This document shows, in pieces, positions 35,964-45,921 of a DNA stretch of 64,000 nucleotides; the first letter of the stretch is position 1, and each line of letters opens with the position of its first letter. The stretch spans positions 806,518-870,517 of the forward strand of contig NZ_KB893134.1 in assembly GCF_000374005.1 (NCBI RefSeq). The letters run 5' to 3'. The notes beneath the pieces are model-generated. The model had not been told where the DNA came from. It made no database searches and saw only the letters and a list, made by a program, of their open reading frames with translations. A program made the translations under genes and the position numbers. The DNA is from Kiloniella laminariae DSM 19542. Its GTDB lineage: Bacteria > Pseudomonadota > Alphaproteobacteria > Kiloniellales > Kiloniellaceae.

Positions 35964-38060
35964 TTACTCGGTATTGAAGTAGTCGTAAATTGACTGGGCC
36001 ACGACCCGACTGATCCCTTCAACCGCCGCCAGATCCTCAATACCAGCCCGGGCAACCGCATCCGCTGATCCAAAACGGAACAAAAGGGCTTTTTTTCTTT
36101 TGCTGCCGATACCGGGAACTTCATCGAGACTTGATTTCAGGCGAGCTTTGCTCCGCCCCTTTCTGTGTGTTTCGATGGCATAACGATGGGCCTCGTCCCG
36201 CAGGCGCTGGATAAAGTAAAGGACTGGGTCTTTCGGATCGACCAGGAAAGACGGGCGATCCGGGAGAAAAATCCGCTCCCTTCCTGCATTTCGATCCTGC
36301 CCTTTTGCAATGGCAACAATGGGAATGTCCGAGAGCCCCAGCTCTTCAAGAACTTCCATCCCGATGGTCAACTGTCCCTGTCCACCATCCAGTATCAGGA
36401 GGTCAGGCCATTGATCGCCCTGTCTGTCGGGATCTTCCTTCAGACTGCGAGAGAGACGGCGGGTCAGGACCTCGCGCATCATGGCGTAGTCATCTCCTCC
36501 CGTATAGTTCGCTTGTGCGGGAGTCGCTTCTGAAGCAACGGACGGCTTGTCACCCCGTATCTTGAATTTGCGATAAGCCTTTTTCAGAAAGCCCTCAAGC
36601 CCTGCCACAATCATGCCACCGTAAGCTTCGCTTCCTTGTGTATGGCTGTTGTCATAGACCTCGACACGTTCAGGCGTGCTGTCGAGCGAGAGCATTTCGG
36701 CCAGTCCTTCGAGCAGACGGCGCTGGCTGGCGCTTTCTGCCATGCGTCTGGCGAGGGCTTCGCGGGCATTGCTTGTGGCGTTATCAAGGAGTTTGCGTTT
36801 GGCTCCCCGCTGGGGGTGGTTAACCTCGACCTTTGATCCTGCCTTGCTGCTGAGCGCTTCTGCCAACACGGTTTCTTCGGGAAGTTCGTGGCTGGTGAGA
36901 ACTTGTTTCGGCACCGGCTTGTTGGCGTAAAACTGCGCGATAAAAGAGGTCAGTACCGTTTCTGAATCGATTGTTCTGTCATGGCTGGGAAAGTAAGAGC
37001 GGTTACCATAATTTCGCCCTGCCCGGAAAAAGAAGACCTGTATGCAGGACTGTCCGGACTTTTCATAGAGAGCAAAGACATCGGCATCACCAAGATCTGG
37101 AATATTGATTTCCTGTTTTGACTGAATGTTGGTCAGGGCACGGATGCGGTCGCGGTAAATGGCAGCTTGTTCGTAGTCCTGTGCCTCGGCAGCCTGTTGC
37201 ATCTTTTCTGCCATCCGCTGCTGAAAGGCAGTGGATGAACCCGAAAGAAACTCTTCAGCCTCCTGGACATGTGTTGCATAGCTTTGCAAGGAGACCCGGC
37301 CAACACAGGGCGCGGAGCAGCGTTTGATCTGGTACATAAGACAAGGGCGGGTGCGCAGGGAATAGACACCGTCACTGCAGGAGCGGAGAAGGAAAGCTTT
37401 CTCGAGTGCTGTAATGGTGTGGTTTACGGACTTTGCATCGGCAAAGGGGCCAAAATAGCGACCTTCCCGCTTTTGTGCCCCACGATGTTTCGTGACCTGA
37501 GGAGCTTCGTGGTCACCTGTGATGAGGATATAGGGAAAGGATTTGTCATCCCTCAGAAGAACATTGTACCGCGGTTTAAGGCGTTTGATCAGGTTACTTT
37601 CCAAGAGTAACGCTTCCGCTTCGGTATTGGTGCGCACGATTTCCATCGAACGGGTTTCCGAGACCATACGCTTGAGCCGATAAGGAAGCTGATCTGTTCG
37701 CGTATAGGAAACCACCCGTTTTTTCAGGCTTTTTGCTTTGCCGACGTAGAGCGCATTCCCTTTGCTATCAAGCATGCGATAGACACCAGGAGAATTGGGA
37801 AGTGTCTGTACAACTTGCTGGATAACAAGAGTGCCCCGGGCAATGTTGCCTGATGACTGCTGGCCTGTACCCTCGCTCTCATCTGTAACATCTTCGGGCT
37901 GTTCCCAGATGATTGCCGCGTCTGACAGGCCCGAGAGGCGGGATGATGCCTCTTCTGTTGGTGCGGCATAAACGTCGGTTTCCTGTTCGGCCATCGCCGA
38001 GCGTTTCCCTCCCTGTGAAGGGTCTTTCTTACTTGATCGGGGGGATGGCGTTTTTGGCAT
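35964..38060 (-). CDS. uvrC: Excinuclease ABC subunit C
   Basis: 698 residues. The GIY-YIG domain starts at about 85 (NSPGVYRMLDSKGNALYVGK); then come the UVR motif (AEKMQQAAEAQDYEQAAIYR), the RNase H-like domain with YDNSHTQGSEAYGGMIV, and the C-terminal helix-hairpin-helix repeats. It makes the dual incisions in nucleotide excision repair. About 75 residues before the GIY-YIG domain are Ser/Glu-rich and not conserved in UvrC generally. uvrB lies 4 kb upstream on the same strand. Confidence 0.97.
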   Translation of the reverse strand: MPKTPSPRSSKKDPSQGGKRSAMAEQETDVYAAPTEEASSRLSGLSDAAIIWEQPEDVTDESEGTGQQSSGNIARGTLVIQQVVQTLPNSPGVYRMLDSKGNALYVGKAKSLKKRVVSYTRTDQLPYRLKRMVSETRSMEIVRTNTEAEALLLESNLIKRLKPRYNVLLRDDKSFPYILITGDHEAPQVTKHRGAQKREGRYFGPFADAKSVNHTITALEKAFLLRSCSDGVYSLRTRPCLMYQIKRCSAPCVGRVSLQSYATHVQEAEEFLSGSSTAFQQRMAEKMQQAAEAQDYEQAAIYRDRIRALTNIQSKQEINIPDLGDADVFALYEKSGQSCIQVFFFRAGRNYGNRSYFPSHDRTIDSETVLTSFIAQFYANKPVPKQVLTSHELPEETVLAEALSSKAGSKVEVNHPQRGAKRKLLDNATSNAREALARRMAESASQRRLLEGLAEMLSLDSTPERVEVYDNSHTQGSEAYGGMIVAGLEGFLKKAYRKFKIRGDKPSVASEATPAQANYTGGDDYAMMREVLTRRLSRSLKEDPDRQGDQWPDLLILDGGQGQLTIGMEVLEELGLSDIPIVAIAKGQDRNAGRERIFLPDRPSFLVDPKDPVLYFIQRLRDEAHRYAIETHRKGRSKARLKSSLDEVPGIGSKRKKALLFRFGSADAVARAGIEDLAAVEGISRVVAQSIYDYFNTE

Positions 38061-38643
38061 GGCTTAAAAGATTGAACCTGAAGCGGAGGACATTGTTTAA
38101 CCGGCGTTGATCATAGCGCTGTCAGAATATTATCTGAAAGAAAAGCTGTACACCTGTTCTAAATGGCGATTTCCTGTGAACAGGTCAAGAACACTTTATT
38201 AACGCTGAAAGGGGACTCTAGAGCTCTACAAGGATTCGTGGAGGTCAGAGGAAAATGGCCTTTTTTGGAAAAAAAACATATCCACGATTCCTGTGGATAA
38301 CTATGTGGCTATCTTGTGAGCCTGTCTCTATGGCCCTTGAAAACCTTGGGGTTCTCATAGGCTGCTTAAAAAATAGGCAAAATATATAACGTATTGATAT
38401 TGTTGGTGATAATTAAAGTCAACGGCTCCTGAGATAAAAAAAGTAGATTTTTTTGACTTGACGATGACAGAAGTGTTTCTCCTGTGCACAAGTGAAATTA
38501 AATTACAGCGAAAGCAGTTGTTTTCTATGGATTCCCGCCAAGCTCTTTCTGAGAATCCGGGGGAGGACAAACGGATTGGTGGAGATAAGGAGTTTCGAGG
38601 GCTCGTTAATTTTTGCGAAGAAGTCGACCAAGCGCTGAAACAG
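38061..38643. other. AT-rich intergenic region upstream of uvrC
   Basis: About 580 bp between folB and uvrC with lower GC than its surroundings. It must hold the uvrC promoter on the minus strand. One weak small ORF is noted separately. The plus-strand frame 38458-38751 runs through a terminator and into the antisense of folB and is not taken as a gene. No RNA family or repeat was recognised. Confidence 0.4.
38255..38389 (+). CDS. Possible small protein, 44 residues
   Basis: ATG at 38255 is preceded by GGAGG ten bases upstream and AGAGGA closer in. The product begins MAFFGKKTYPRFLWITMW and has a mildly hydrophobic middle. There is no recognisable family and no strong promoter upstream. The good ribosome binding site is the only support. 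Confidence 0.2.
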   Translation: MAFFGKKTYPRFLWITMWLSCEPVSMALENLGVLIGCLKNRQNI

Positions 38644-38673
38644 AAAAGGCCGAGGAAAGTATCTCGGCCTTTT
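38644..38673 (-). terminator. Terminator downstream of folB
   Basis: Perfect 11-bp stem AAAAGGCCGAG/CTCGGCCTTTT with an 8-base loop, 27 bp past the folB stop. The symmetric A/T ends make it potentially bidirectional. Confidence 0.8.
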
Positions 38674-38699
38674 CAACAATCAAGTATCGCGGGGATATC

Positions 38700-39095
38700 T
38701 CAAGAGCGTGTTCGTGTAATCTCGATACCAACCCCTGCAACATCAGGATAGCGATCAAGTTTTTCTATTCGCATGGCGACAGTCTTGATCCGCTCATCAA
38801 AAAAACAGGCTTCTGAAATTTGAGTGGCAAGCGTTTCAAGTAAACGGACATTGTTTTTAAGGCAGACATCCCGAACTTTTTTGACCAGTGTACCGTAGTT
38901 CACAGTTTCATCGATCTGGTCATCGTTTACGGCTACAGGGTTGAGCGAGAGCTCCAGGCTCACACGCAGCCTCTGGGGGCGCAGGCGCTCTTCATCGGTC
39001 AGACCGATATGACAGCTGAGGGTTAAATCCCGAACGACAAGCCTCTGCTCTGTCAGATTGCTTTTTATCGCGGGTAATTTCTTTTCGGGAGCCAT
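38700..39095 (-). CDS. folB: Dihydroneopterin aldolase
   Basis: 131 residues. LVVRDLTLSCHIGLTDEERL and VNYGTLVKKVRDVCLKNNVR with LLETLATQIS are the conserved folate-aldolase segments, including the Glu-containing active site region. It converts dihydroneopterin to 6-hydroxymethyl-dihydropterin in folate synthesis. No other fol gene is adjacent. Confidence 0.92.
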   Translation of the reverse strand: MAPEKKLPAIKSNLTEQRLVVRDLTLSCHIGLTDEERLRPQRLRVSLELSLNPVAVNDDQIDETVNYGTLVKKVRDVCLKNNVRLLETLATQISEACFFDERIKTVAMRIEKLDRYPDVAGVGIEITRTRS

Positions 39096-39250
39096 AGGTG
39101 ACTGTCCTTCCGTTTCTTTGAGCCATGCCTGTGGTTTTTCTATTTTCAGGCTTTTTCTGACGCCAATCTATGGACTCAAGGGGCCAAGGTCAAAACCCAT
39201 TTCGCGGACCGAGGGGCTTTGGAAAAGGGGAAGGCTCACCTGTATGTAAA

Positions 39251-40222
39251 CTAGCTCAAGAAAAGCTTGTCCCTGAACTGGTAAAGGATATAGGCCACAT
39301 AGAGAACCAGAAAAAAGACGCCCTTGGAGCGGCAGATTTTCCCGCCCAAGGACATGACGGGAATAATCAGAAGGCTGACTCCAGCCATCACCCAGATATC
39401 AAACTGCAAGATGGAAGGGGAAACAGTGAAAGGAGTTACGACGGCCAGAATACCAATGATCAGCAAAAGGTTGAATATATTCGAACCAAGAGCATTCCCG
39501 AGGGCAACTTCGGTATGTTTTCGTAGACCGGCAACTATTCCCGTTGCCAGTTCTGGCAGGGAAGTTCCCAGAGCAACCAGGGTAACACCGATAACGGTTT
39601 CGGAAATTCCTGCTGCCCGGGCAATGCTCTCTGCGCCGTCAATCAGCAGCTCTGATCCAAAAATCAGGAAGAGAACACCAATGACAAGGAGAAAGGCGGC
39701 AAGCGGGACGGAACCCGGGGCAGCGGCAAGCTCTTCTGCCAGTTCAGGATCGGCTTCCTCTTTCGGATTACACTTCTTTTCCCGGTAGTAACTCCTGCCA
39801 ATGTAGAGAACCAGGAGTGCAAGCATAAACAATCCATGCCAGAGGGTGAATTCCCCCAAAAAGGCAAAGATAATGAAGACTGCGGTTGCCAAAATCATGG
39901 CAATGGTATCGCGCATCACATCACAAGGCTTGGTCTCAAGGGGGTAAATCAGGGCGCCGACCCCAAGTATCAGCAGAATATTGGCGATATTGGAGCCGAC
40001 AATATTTCCGACCCCTATGTCTGTTGACCCCTCCAGTCCGGCGGTCACAGTTACCATCAGTTCAGGCATGGAGGTGGCGCAGGCGACAATGGTCAGGCCG
40101 ATCAGCATGGGAGAAAGCCCCAAATGTCGGGCTATACTGATGGCTCCTCGCAGCAGAATCTCTCCTCCAACCGCCAAGAGAACCAGGCCGCCGCCTACCA
40201 TCAGAAATGCCATTGCCGTCAT
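39251..40222 (-). CDS. Calcium/sodium antiporter (CaCA family, YrbG type)
   Basis: 323 residues with about ten membrane helices in two inverted halves. The two alpha-repeat motifs are GLTIVACATSMPELMVTVTA with NIVGSNIANILLI, and GVTLVALGTSLPELATGIVA with NALGSNIFNLLLI. It exchanges Ca2+ for Na+ at the inner membrane. A linker with KCNPKEEADPELAEELAAAP separates the halves. A hairpin lies 30 bp upstream of its start (40252-40284). Confidence 0.95.
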   Translation of the reverse strand: MTAMAFLMVGGGLVLLAVGGEILLRGAISIARHLGLSPMLIGLTIVACATSMPELMVTVTAGLEGSTDIGVGNIVGSNIANILLILGVGALIYPLETKPCDVMRDTIAMILATAVFIIFAFLGEFTLWHGLFMLALLVLYIGRSYYREKKCNPKEEADPELAEELAAAPGSVPLAAFLLVIGVLFLIFGSELLIDGAESIARAAGISETVIGVTLVALGTSLPELATGIVAGLRKHTEVALGNALGSNIFNLLLIIGILAVVTPFTVSPSILQFDIWVMAGVSLLIIPVMSLGGKICRSKGVFFLVLYVAYILYQFRDKLFLS

Positions 40223-40251
40223 GAAAAAATGCCTTTGGTTAATCCATAGCT

Positions 40252-40284
40252 TATGTGCCGCGCAAATTTACTGCGCAGCACATA
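40252..40284 (-). promoter_or_regulatory. 13-bp hairpin upstream of the antiporter gene
   Basis: Arms TATGTGCCGCGCA and TGCGCAGCACATA pair with one mismatch around a 7-base loop, 30-62 bp before the antiporter ATG. No T-run follows on either strand. It may be an operator palindrome or a leader structure. The rest of the 299-bp gap (40223-40521) shows nothing recognisable. Confidence 0.45.
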
Positions 40285-40521
40285 TCAGGCTTTTAAATGC
40301 CTCTGCGTTGCTGGTTTTTCAATAGCTGATCACGATTATTGCCAGTTTCTCATGATATTCACTCTGTCAGGCCGATCTTTCCTGCAGTTGGATGAAAGAC
40401 CTTTCGATCTGAAACTTTGCTGTTTTGATGCAAATCCAGCTGTTTCGCTTATGTAGTATTGATCCCCATGTGGCCCTGGAATCACATTATTGTTATGCTC
40501 GGGGATACAGGCACCAGGGAT

Positions 40522-42054
40522 TTAGTCGCGGGTTTTTTCTCGAGGCATGATTACTGACACTTTTGTGCCTTTTCCCTCTTCGCTGGAAATTTTTAGTTCG
40601 CCACCATGTGCGGCGACCAGCTGTGAAGTGATATAAAGCCCCAAGCCGACACCCTTGCCTGCGGCCCAGGATGAACTTGCAGCCTGGGTAAAGGCTTTGC
40701 AGACATCATGAAGGCGGTTTTCAGGAATGCCGATACCATTATCAATAACAGTGAAGATCAAATTCATGTCCTTGTCACGAGTAATGACGAGAGAGACTTC
40801 GCCCCCTTCAGGGGTGTACTTGACGGCATTGGCAAGCAGGTTGGTGAGAATCTGTCTGAAACGGCGTGCATCGCCAATCAGGAAGAGGCCGGGAACAGTA
40901 TTGCTGAGCTTAAAGGCCTGGTCTTTTTTTATGGTTTCAATTTCAAAGGTGGCCCGGCAATAATTAACCAGTTGCTCAAGACCAAACTGTTCCTCGTAGA
41001 GTTTAAGCTCTCCCTGCTCAATTGTTGAGGCATCAAGAAGTTCATTAATCAGTTCGAGCAGATGGCGAGCACTTTGATCTATGTCCTTCAGGGCATTTAC
41101 CTGTCGCTCATTGACCGGGCCATAGATTTGGTGGCTGAGCATTTCGGTGAAGCCAATTATTGCATTCAGGGGCGTTCTGAGCTCGTGGCTCATGGTGGCC
41201 AGAAAATTTCCTTTGGATTCATTTGCTGTCTCTGCTTCCTGTTGTGCCAGAGAGAGTTTGTGCGTTCTCTCGCTTACTCTTTTCTCGAGATCAAGGTTGA
41301 GGCGGCGAAGATCTTCCTCAGCCTGAACGCGCTGCGTGATATCTTCTTCAGTGATGACAACGACTTTCCCTCCTGAAACAGGATCAAGCCCTACCTCAGC
41401 AGTAAGGGTGTGCCACTTTTCTCCGAGAGATGTCTGAAGCATGAGATCGGTTCGAAAACGCTTCCGGTTTTTATAGCGTCCAAGAATTCGCTTGAGAATT
41501 TCTGGATCATTATAGCGAGTTTCCAGGGTGACTTGTGTATTGTTTCCATGGTCGTGAACGTTGGCGGCAGCGGGATTTTGAGCCAAAAGTCGGCCATCCA
41601 TGGCAAAAGTGCTGATCATCAGAGGGGTATATCTGACAGCCTCGAGAATACGTTGTGCCCTGTGATCAAGCGTGCCCTGAGTTTGAGGCGTGGATTCAAT
41701 GAGAACAGCTTTTTTATTGTCTTCTACTGTGACTGGGGTAAAGGTCATGACAACCATCTTTGGGCTGCCATTGGGATAAAGTGTCCAGTGCTCCTCTACC
41801 CTTTCCCCCTGCGATGTATGTGAGAAAATTTCCTGTAGCCGCGTGCGGACGATCATGGAATCTGTGGAAAAATCTCGGGAAACAAGATCCGCTAAAGTTT
41901 CTGCTTCCCAGAAATGCAAGGCGGCCTCATTACCCCACCAGATATTATGATCTGTCATGTTGAAAACCCAAATTGGGGTACTCAAACGATTAAAGGCAGA
42001 GAGATCCTGCCAATTCTGAAAACGGGGTAACTGTTCCTTAATCGTGGGTTGCAT
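40522..42054 (-). CDS. PAS-domain sensor histidine kinase, soluble
   Basis: 510 residues without membrane segments. Two PAS-like domains (about 25-130 and 140-250; FNMTDHNIWWGNEAALHFWE is the first) are followed by a coiled coil, the HisKA box NFLATMSHELRTPLNAIIGF with its His, and HATPase motifs DNGIGIPE and GKGVGLGLYI. Cognate regulator unknown; no receiver gene is adjacent. The architecture is like PleC/DivJ-related alphaproteobacterial kinases, but the assignment is not made. Confidence 0.93.
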   Translation of the reverse strand: MQPTIKEQLPRFQNWQDLSAFNRLSTPIWVFNMTDHNIWWGNEAALHFWEAETLADLVSRDFSTDSMIVRTRLQEIFSHTSQGERVEEHWTLYPNGSPKMVVMTFTPVTVEDNKKAVLIESTPQTQGTLDHRAQRILEAVRYTPLMISTFAMDGRLLAQNPAAANVHDHGNNTQVTLETRYNDPEILKRILGRYKNRKRFRTDLMLQTSLGEKWHTLTAEVGLDPVSGGKVVVITEEDITQRVQAEEDLRRLNLDLEKRVSERTHKLSLAQQEAETANESKGNFLATMSHELRTPLNAIIGFTEMLSHQIYGPVNERQVNALKDIDQSARHLLELINELLDASTIEQGELKLYEEQFGLEQLVNYCRATFEIETIKKDQAFKLSNTVPGLFLIGDARRFRQILTNLLANAVKYTPEGGEVSLVITRDKDMNLIFTVIDNGIGIPENRLHDVCKAFTQAASSSWAAGKGVGLGLYITSQLVAAHGGELKISSEEGKGTKVSVIMPREKTRD

Positions 42055-42178
42055 GCATAAATTCCCAAAGGAGACGAGCAGACTATCACCGCGTAGCAGG
42101 GCGGTCCAGTTTAAGAGGGGTCCCAGCCATTTTTACAACACGCCATTTTTACAGCAGAGTGGCCACAGGCTACGGTTA

Positions 42179-44308
42179 TCATCGCTTTTTCCCGCGGGCG
42201 TATTTCCTGCTTTTTGACTGGGCATCAGCCTGTGCGATCCGCGCCGTCAAAGAGTCCCCTGACGGGGTGCTCAGTCCAAGTTCGCTATCCTGCAGCTGTT
42301 TGATTTCGTCTCGGATACGGGCTGCCTCCTCAAATTCGAGATCTGCGGCAGCTTCATGCATCCGTTTGGTCAGATCCTCTATGTAACTTTTGAGGTTGTG
42401 GCCAACGCGGTGAGGTGAAGCTGTATCATCAAGCGGTACGGTAACGTGATCACTTTCATAGACAGAGCCGAGAATATCCCCGATCTGTTTGCGGATTGTT
42501 TCCGGCGTTATGCCATGTTCCTCGTTATAGGCCTGTTGTTTCTCGCGACGGCGATTGGTTTCTTCCAGGGCTCCTGTCAGAGAACGGGTCATCTTGTCTG
42601 CGTAGAGGATGACTCGGCCATCGACATTACGTGCCGCGCGGCCAATGGTCTGAACCAGGGATGTTTTTGAACGAAGGAACCCTTCTTTATCTGCGTCCAG
42701 GATACAGACAAGGCCGCATTCAGGGATATCGAGGCCTTCCCGGAGAAGGTTGATCCCAACCAGAACATCAAAGATGCCTTTGCGAAGATCTCTGATGATT
42801 TCCATTCGTTCTATGGTGTCGATATCGGAATGGATATAACGGACCTTGAGACTGGCTTCGTGGAGATACTCCGTCAGGTCTTCTGCCATGCGTTTGGTCA
42901 GAGTCGTGACCAGAACCCGCATGTTTTTGGCAACGGTTTCCTTACATTCCTTTATGAGATCATCAACCTGGCTCTCTGTCGGGCGAATGTCACAAGGCGG
43001 ATCGAGCAAGCCAGTGGGACGGATGACCTGTTCGGCAAAAACACCACCAGTTTCATTGAGCTCCCAGGGGCCCGGGGTTGCTGAAACAAACACGGTTTGG
43101 GGGCGCATTGCCTCCCATTCCTGGAATTTCAGAGGGCGGTTGTCGATACAGGAAGGCAGGCGGAATCCGTATTCCGACAAGGTGGACTTTCTGGCAAAGT
43201 CACCATTGTACATGCCGTTGAGCTGACCGATGGTCACGTGGCTCTCGTCAACAAATAACAGGGCATTGTCCGGGAGGTATTCAAACAAGGTGGGCGGTGG
43301 TTCCCCCGGAGCCCGTCCCGTAAGATAACGGGAATAGTTTTCGATGCCAGCGCAGGCACCCGTCGCGTCGATCATCTCCAGATCAAACATGGTGCGTTGT
43401 TCCAGACGTTGGGCTTCAAGCAGTTTGTTTTCCTGGTTGAAGCGTTCCAGCTGGACTTTGAGATCAGCACGTATGCCTTTGGCAGCCTGTATCAGGGTTG
43501 GCCGCGGTGTGACATAGTGGCTGTTGGCATAGATACGAATACCGTCGAGGTCGGCTGTTTTTTCACCTGTTAGCGGGTCAAACTCGCTGATCGCCTCAAT
43601 CTCGTCCCCAAACATGGAAACCCGCCAGGCCCGGTCTTCATAGTGCGCAGGAAAGACTTCCAGGGTGTCTCCGCGAACCCGGAAGGTACCACGTCCAAAG
43701 GCAATGTCGTTGCGGGTATATTGTAACTCTACAAGTGATTTGAGGATGTCGCGCATGTCGACTTCCTGTTCGACCTTCAGCCCCAGCGTCATCTGGGCAT
43801 AGGTTTCTGGTGAACCGATACCGTAGATGCAGGAAACCGAAGCCACGATAATAACATCTTCGCGTTCGAACAGGGCACGGGTAGCCGAGTGGCGCATCCG
43901 GTCAATCTGTTCGTTGATCGAGCTGTCTTTCTCGATATAGGTGTCTGTACGGGCGACGTAGGCTTCCGGCTGATAATAGTCATAGTAAGAGACAAAATAC
44001 TCGACCGCATTATCAGGGAAAAAAGACTTCATCTCGGCATAGAGCTGCGCTGCGAGCGTTTTGTTATGGGCCAGAATCAGAGCGGGGCGCTGCAATGTCT
44101 GTATGGTCTGGGCCATAGTGAAGGTCTTGCCTGATCCCGTGACACCAAGCAGCACCTGACTGCGTTCTGCGTTCTTCAGCCCGGCGCAGAGCTCGGCAAT
44201 GGCCTGGGGTTGATCACCAGAAGGAGCAAATTCTGATTCAAGCCGAAAAGGGCGGGAATCGTCTCTCGAGAAGCTGTCGGTGATCCGTTCAATCAGTGAA
44301 GAAGTCAT
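42179..44308 (-). CDS. uvrB: Excinuclease ABC subunit B
   Basis: 709 residues. Walker A is [13 protein letters not shown], the beta-hairpin region is [20 protein letters not shown], the DEAD-like box is LFVDESHVT, and the C-terminal UVR motif lies near [18 protein letters not shown]. It verifies DNA damage and loads UvrC. The C-terminus ends in a basic [11 protein letters not shown] tail. Confidence 0.98.
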   Translation of the reverse strand: MTSSLIERITDSFSRDDSRPFRLESEFAPSGDQPQAIAELCAGLKNAERSQVLLGVTGSGKTFTMAQTIQTLQRPALILAHNKTLAAQLYAEMKSFFPDNAVEYFVSYYDYYQPEAYVARTDTYIEKDSSINEQIDRMRHSATRALFEREDVIIVASVSCIYGIGSPETYAQMTLGLKVEQEVDMRDILKSLVELQYTRNDIAFGRGTFRVRGDTLEVFPAHYEDRAWRVSMFGDEIEAISEFDPLTGEKTADLDGIRIYANSHYVTPRPTLIQAAKGIRADLKVQLERFNQENKLLEAQRLEQRTMFDLEMIDATGACAGIENYSRYLTGRAPGEPPPTLFEYLPDNALLFVDESHVTIGQLNGMYNGDFARKSTLSEYGFRLPSCIDNRPLKFQEWEAMRPQTVFVSATPGPWELNETGGVFAEQVIRPTGLLDPPCDIRPTESQVDDLIKECKETVAKNMRVLVTTLTKRMAEDLTEYLHEASLKVRYIHSDIDTIERMEIIRDLRKGIFDVLVGINLLREGLDIPECGLVCILDADKEGFLRSKTSLVQTIGRAARNVDGRVILYADKMTRSLTGALEETNRRREKQQAYNEEHGITPETIRKQIGDILGSVYESDHVTVPLDDTASPHRVGHNLKSYIEDLTKRMHEAAADLEFEEAARIRDEIKQLQDSELGLSTPSGDSLTARIAQADAQSKSRKYARGKKR

Positions 44309-44364
44309 AGGCAGTCCGGTATGTTTAGCAGTTAGCTCTTCCTGCGAAAAGCAGCTGCAGGGTT

Positions 44365-45636
44365 TCAGATTATATCTTCATTGTTGTTCTGTTGTTCAAG
44401 CAGTGTCTTGTAACGTTCTTGATCCATGGCCCCCTCACTGTTGATGAGAAGAATACGCGAATCTGCTGAGAGATGAAGAATATCTCTGGAATCTTCATGA
44501 GTTGCGACCATCATCAGGGCAGCCAGGCCTGCAATACTTGATTCCCCGGCAACCAGTACAGGGTCGGAAAACGGTGGGTTGGCCAGCAACCGCATGGTAG
44601 GGCCGGTAACATTATCCGGAATAGTTATAAAGGCATCGGCGCCGCGAAAGAGGATTTTCCAGGCGAGGGGGGAGACCTCGCCACAATCCAATCCAGCCAT
44701 AATAGTATGAACTTCACCTGTTTTCTTGTCTCCGCTTGCCCGGGTCGGAACACCCGCTGCGGCTGAGGCATAAAGACAGGCGGCGTTTTCCGGTTCAACA
44801 ATAATTATCCGGGGTCGCCGTGGCCCCAGAAGCTGCCAGAGATATCCGGTGATTGCGGCGGCCATTCCGCCAACTCCGGCTTGAATGAATATATGGCTCG
44901 GGGGCACAGCTTCACGAAAAGGTCGCTTGAAGTACTGGATGAATATTTCGCGGGCGATGACGCTGTAGCCATGCATCACCTGCCCCGGGATCAAGTGATA
45001 TCCTTCCCAGGAAGTGTCCGAAATTACATGATAGTTCCCGGCTCTGGCAGTATCTGCACAATGGCGGACGGTATCATCGTAATTCAGTTCTGTCTGGATG
45101 ACTTCGGCGCCAAATTCGGTGATGGCAGCGATGCGTGCCTTGCTGCAGCTTCGGGGAACAAAGATGATTGCTTTGCAGCCGAACAGCTGGGCGCCCCAGG
45201 CGACGGATCTGCCGTGGTTACCATCTGTTGCTGTCGTGACTGTAATTTCCCTGACCAATTCCTTGTGTTGCCCCCGGCGTAAATCTTCTGCGCTGCTTTC
45301 GAAACCGCCGTTTTCATGAAGCAATCTCTGTAACAATTTCAGGACAGCATAGGCTCCGCCCAGCGCTTTGAAGCTGCCCAGAGAAAATCTTTCACTTTCA
45401 TTCTTGAAACTGATGTCTGCCAGATTAAGTGTTTCTGCAAGGCCGGGGAGCTGGATCAGATTGCTGATCTGGTATCCGGGCCAGCTCTGGATTTCTGCCT
45501 GTGCTGCTTCGCAGCCTGCCTGTGAAAAGATATCCTGTAATTCTGCCGGATAAGGGGCATTGTGTTCTGCATCTGGATTAGGCAGAAGGCTAAAAGGGGA
45601 TTTTCTCCAGAGGGATAGGGCAGGGTCTAGGGGCAT
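44365..45636 (-). CDS. dpaL: Diaminopropionate ammonia-lyase
   Basis: 423 residues, fold-type II PLP enzyme. [10 protein letters not shown] holds the PLP Lys; [19 protein letters not shown] and [19 protein letters not shown] are specific to DpaL/YgeX. It converts 2,3-diaminopropionate to pyruvate and ammonia and may serve D-Ser or related substrates. It stands alone, with no adjacent ureidoglycine or purine genes as in E. coli. Upstream, a GGGGG/CCCCC hairpin lies near 45714-45732. Confidence 0.93.
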   Translation of the reverse strand: MPLDPALSLWRKSPFSLLPNPDAEHNAPYPAELQDIFSQAGCEAAQAEIQSWPGYQISNLIQLPGLAETLNLADISFKNESERFSLGSFKALGGAYAVLKLLQRLLHENGGFESSAEDLRRGQHKELVREITVTTATDGNHGRSVAWGAQLFGCKAIIFVPRSCSKARIAAITEFGAEVIQTELNYDDTVRHCADTARAGNYHVISDTSWEGYHLIPGQVMHGYSVIAREIFIQYFKRPFREAVPPSHIFIQAGVGGMAAAITGYLWQLLGPRRPRIIIVEPENAACLYASAAAGVPTRASGDKKTGEVHTIMAGLDCGEVSPLAWKILFRGADAFITIPDNVTGPTMRLLANPPFSDPVLVAGESSIAGLAALMMVATHEDSRDILHLSADSRILLINSEGAMDQERYKTLLEQQNNNEDII

Positions 45637-45749
45637 GGGCTATTTATGTCTGACGCGAGGGGTGATCTGGTTTGTTTCGGATCTGTTCTTATATTGATAC
45701 TCTTTTTTATAGGGGGACGAAAAGCCCCCAGAAGCGAAGTTAGTTGTAA

Positions 45750-45766
45750 ATTAGAATTAATCTAAA
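45750..45766 (+). promoter_or_regulatory. ICE-like (Irr-type) palindrome upstream of ahpC
   Basis: ATTAGAA-TTA-ATCTAAA matches the rhizobial iron control element TTTAGAA-N3-TTCTAAA at 12 of 14 positions. A TTGACT -35-like hexamer starts 6 bp downstream with a weak -10 (TTAAGT at 45796) 17 bp further on. Whether an Irr homologue exists in this genome is not known from the window. Confidence 0.4.
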
Positions 45767-45921
45767 AAATATTTGACTTTGTTCAAGCTGGACGATTAAG
45801 TAGGCCCGTCGCGCAAGAGCCCTTGCGCGGAATTCATAACATCATCGCGTAATTCGATGCGCGATCTGACGAATGACCTGCCCCGGATCCCGTGGGCTTA
45901 ACGAGAAGGACTTGCGCAGCA

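Noticed and set aside
38458-38751. 97-codon plus-strand frame between uvrC and folB
   Set aside because: It runs through the folB terminator hairpin and then into the antisense of folB; no ribosome binding site and no motifs.
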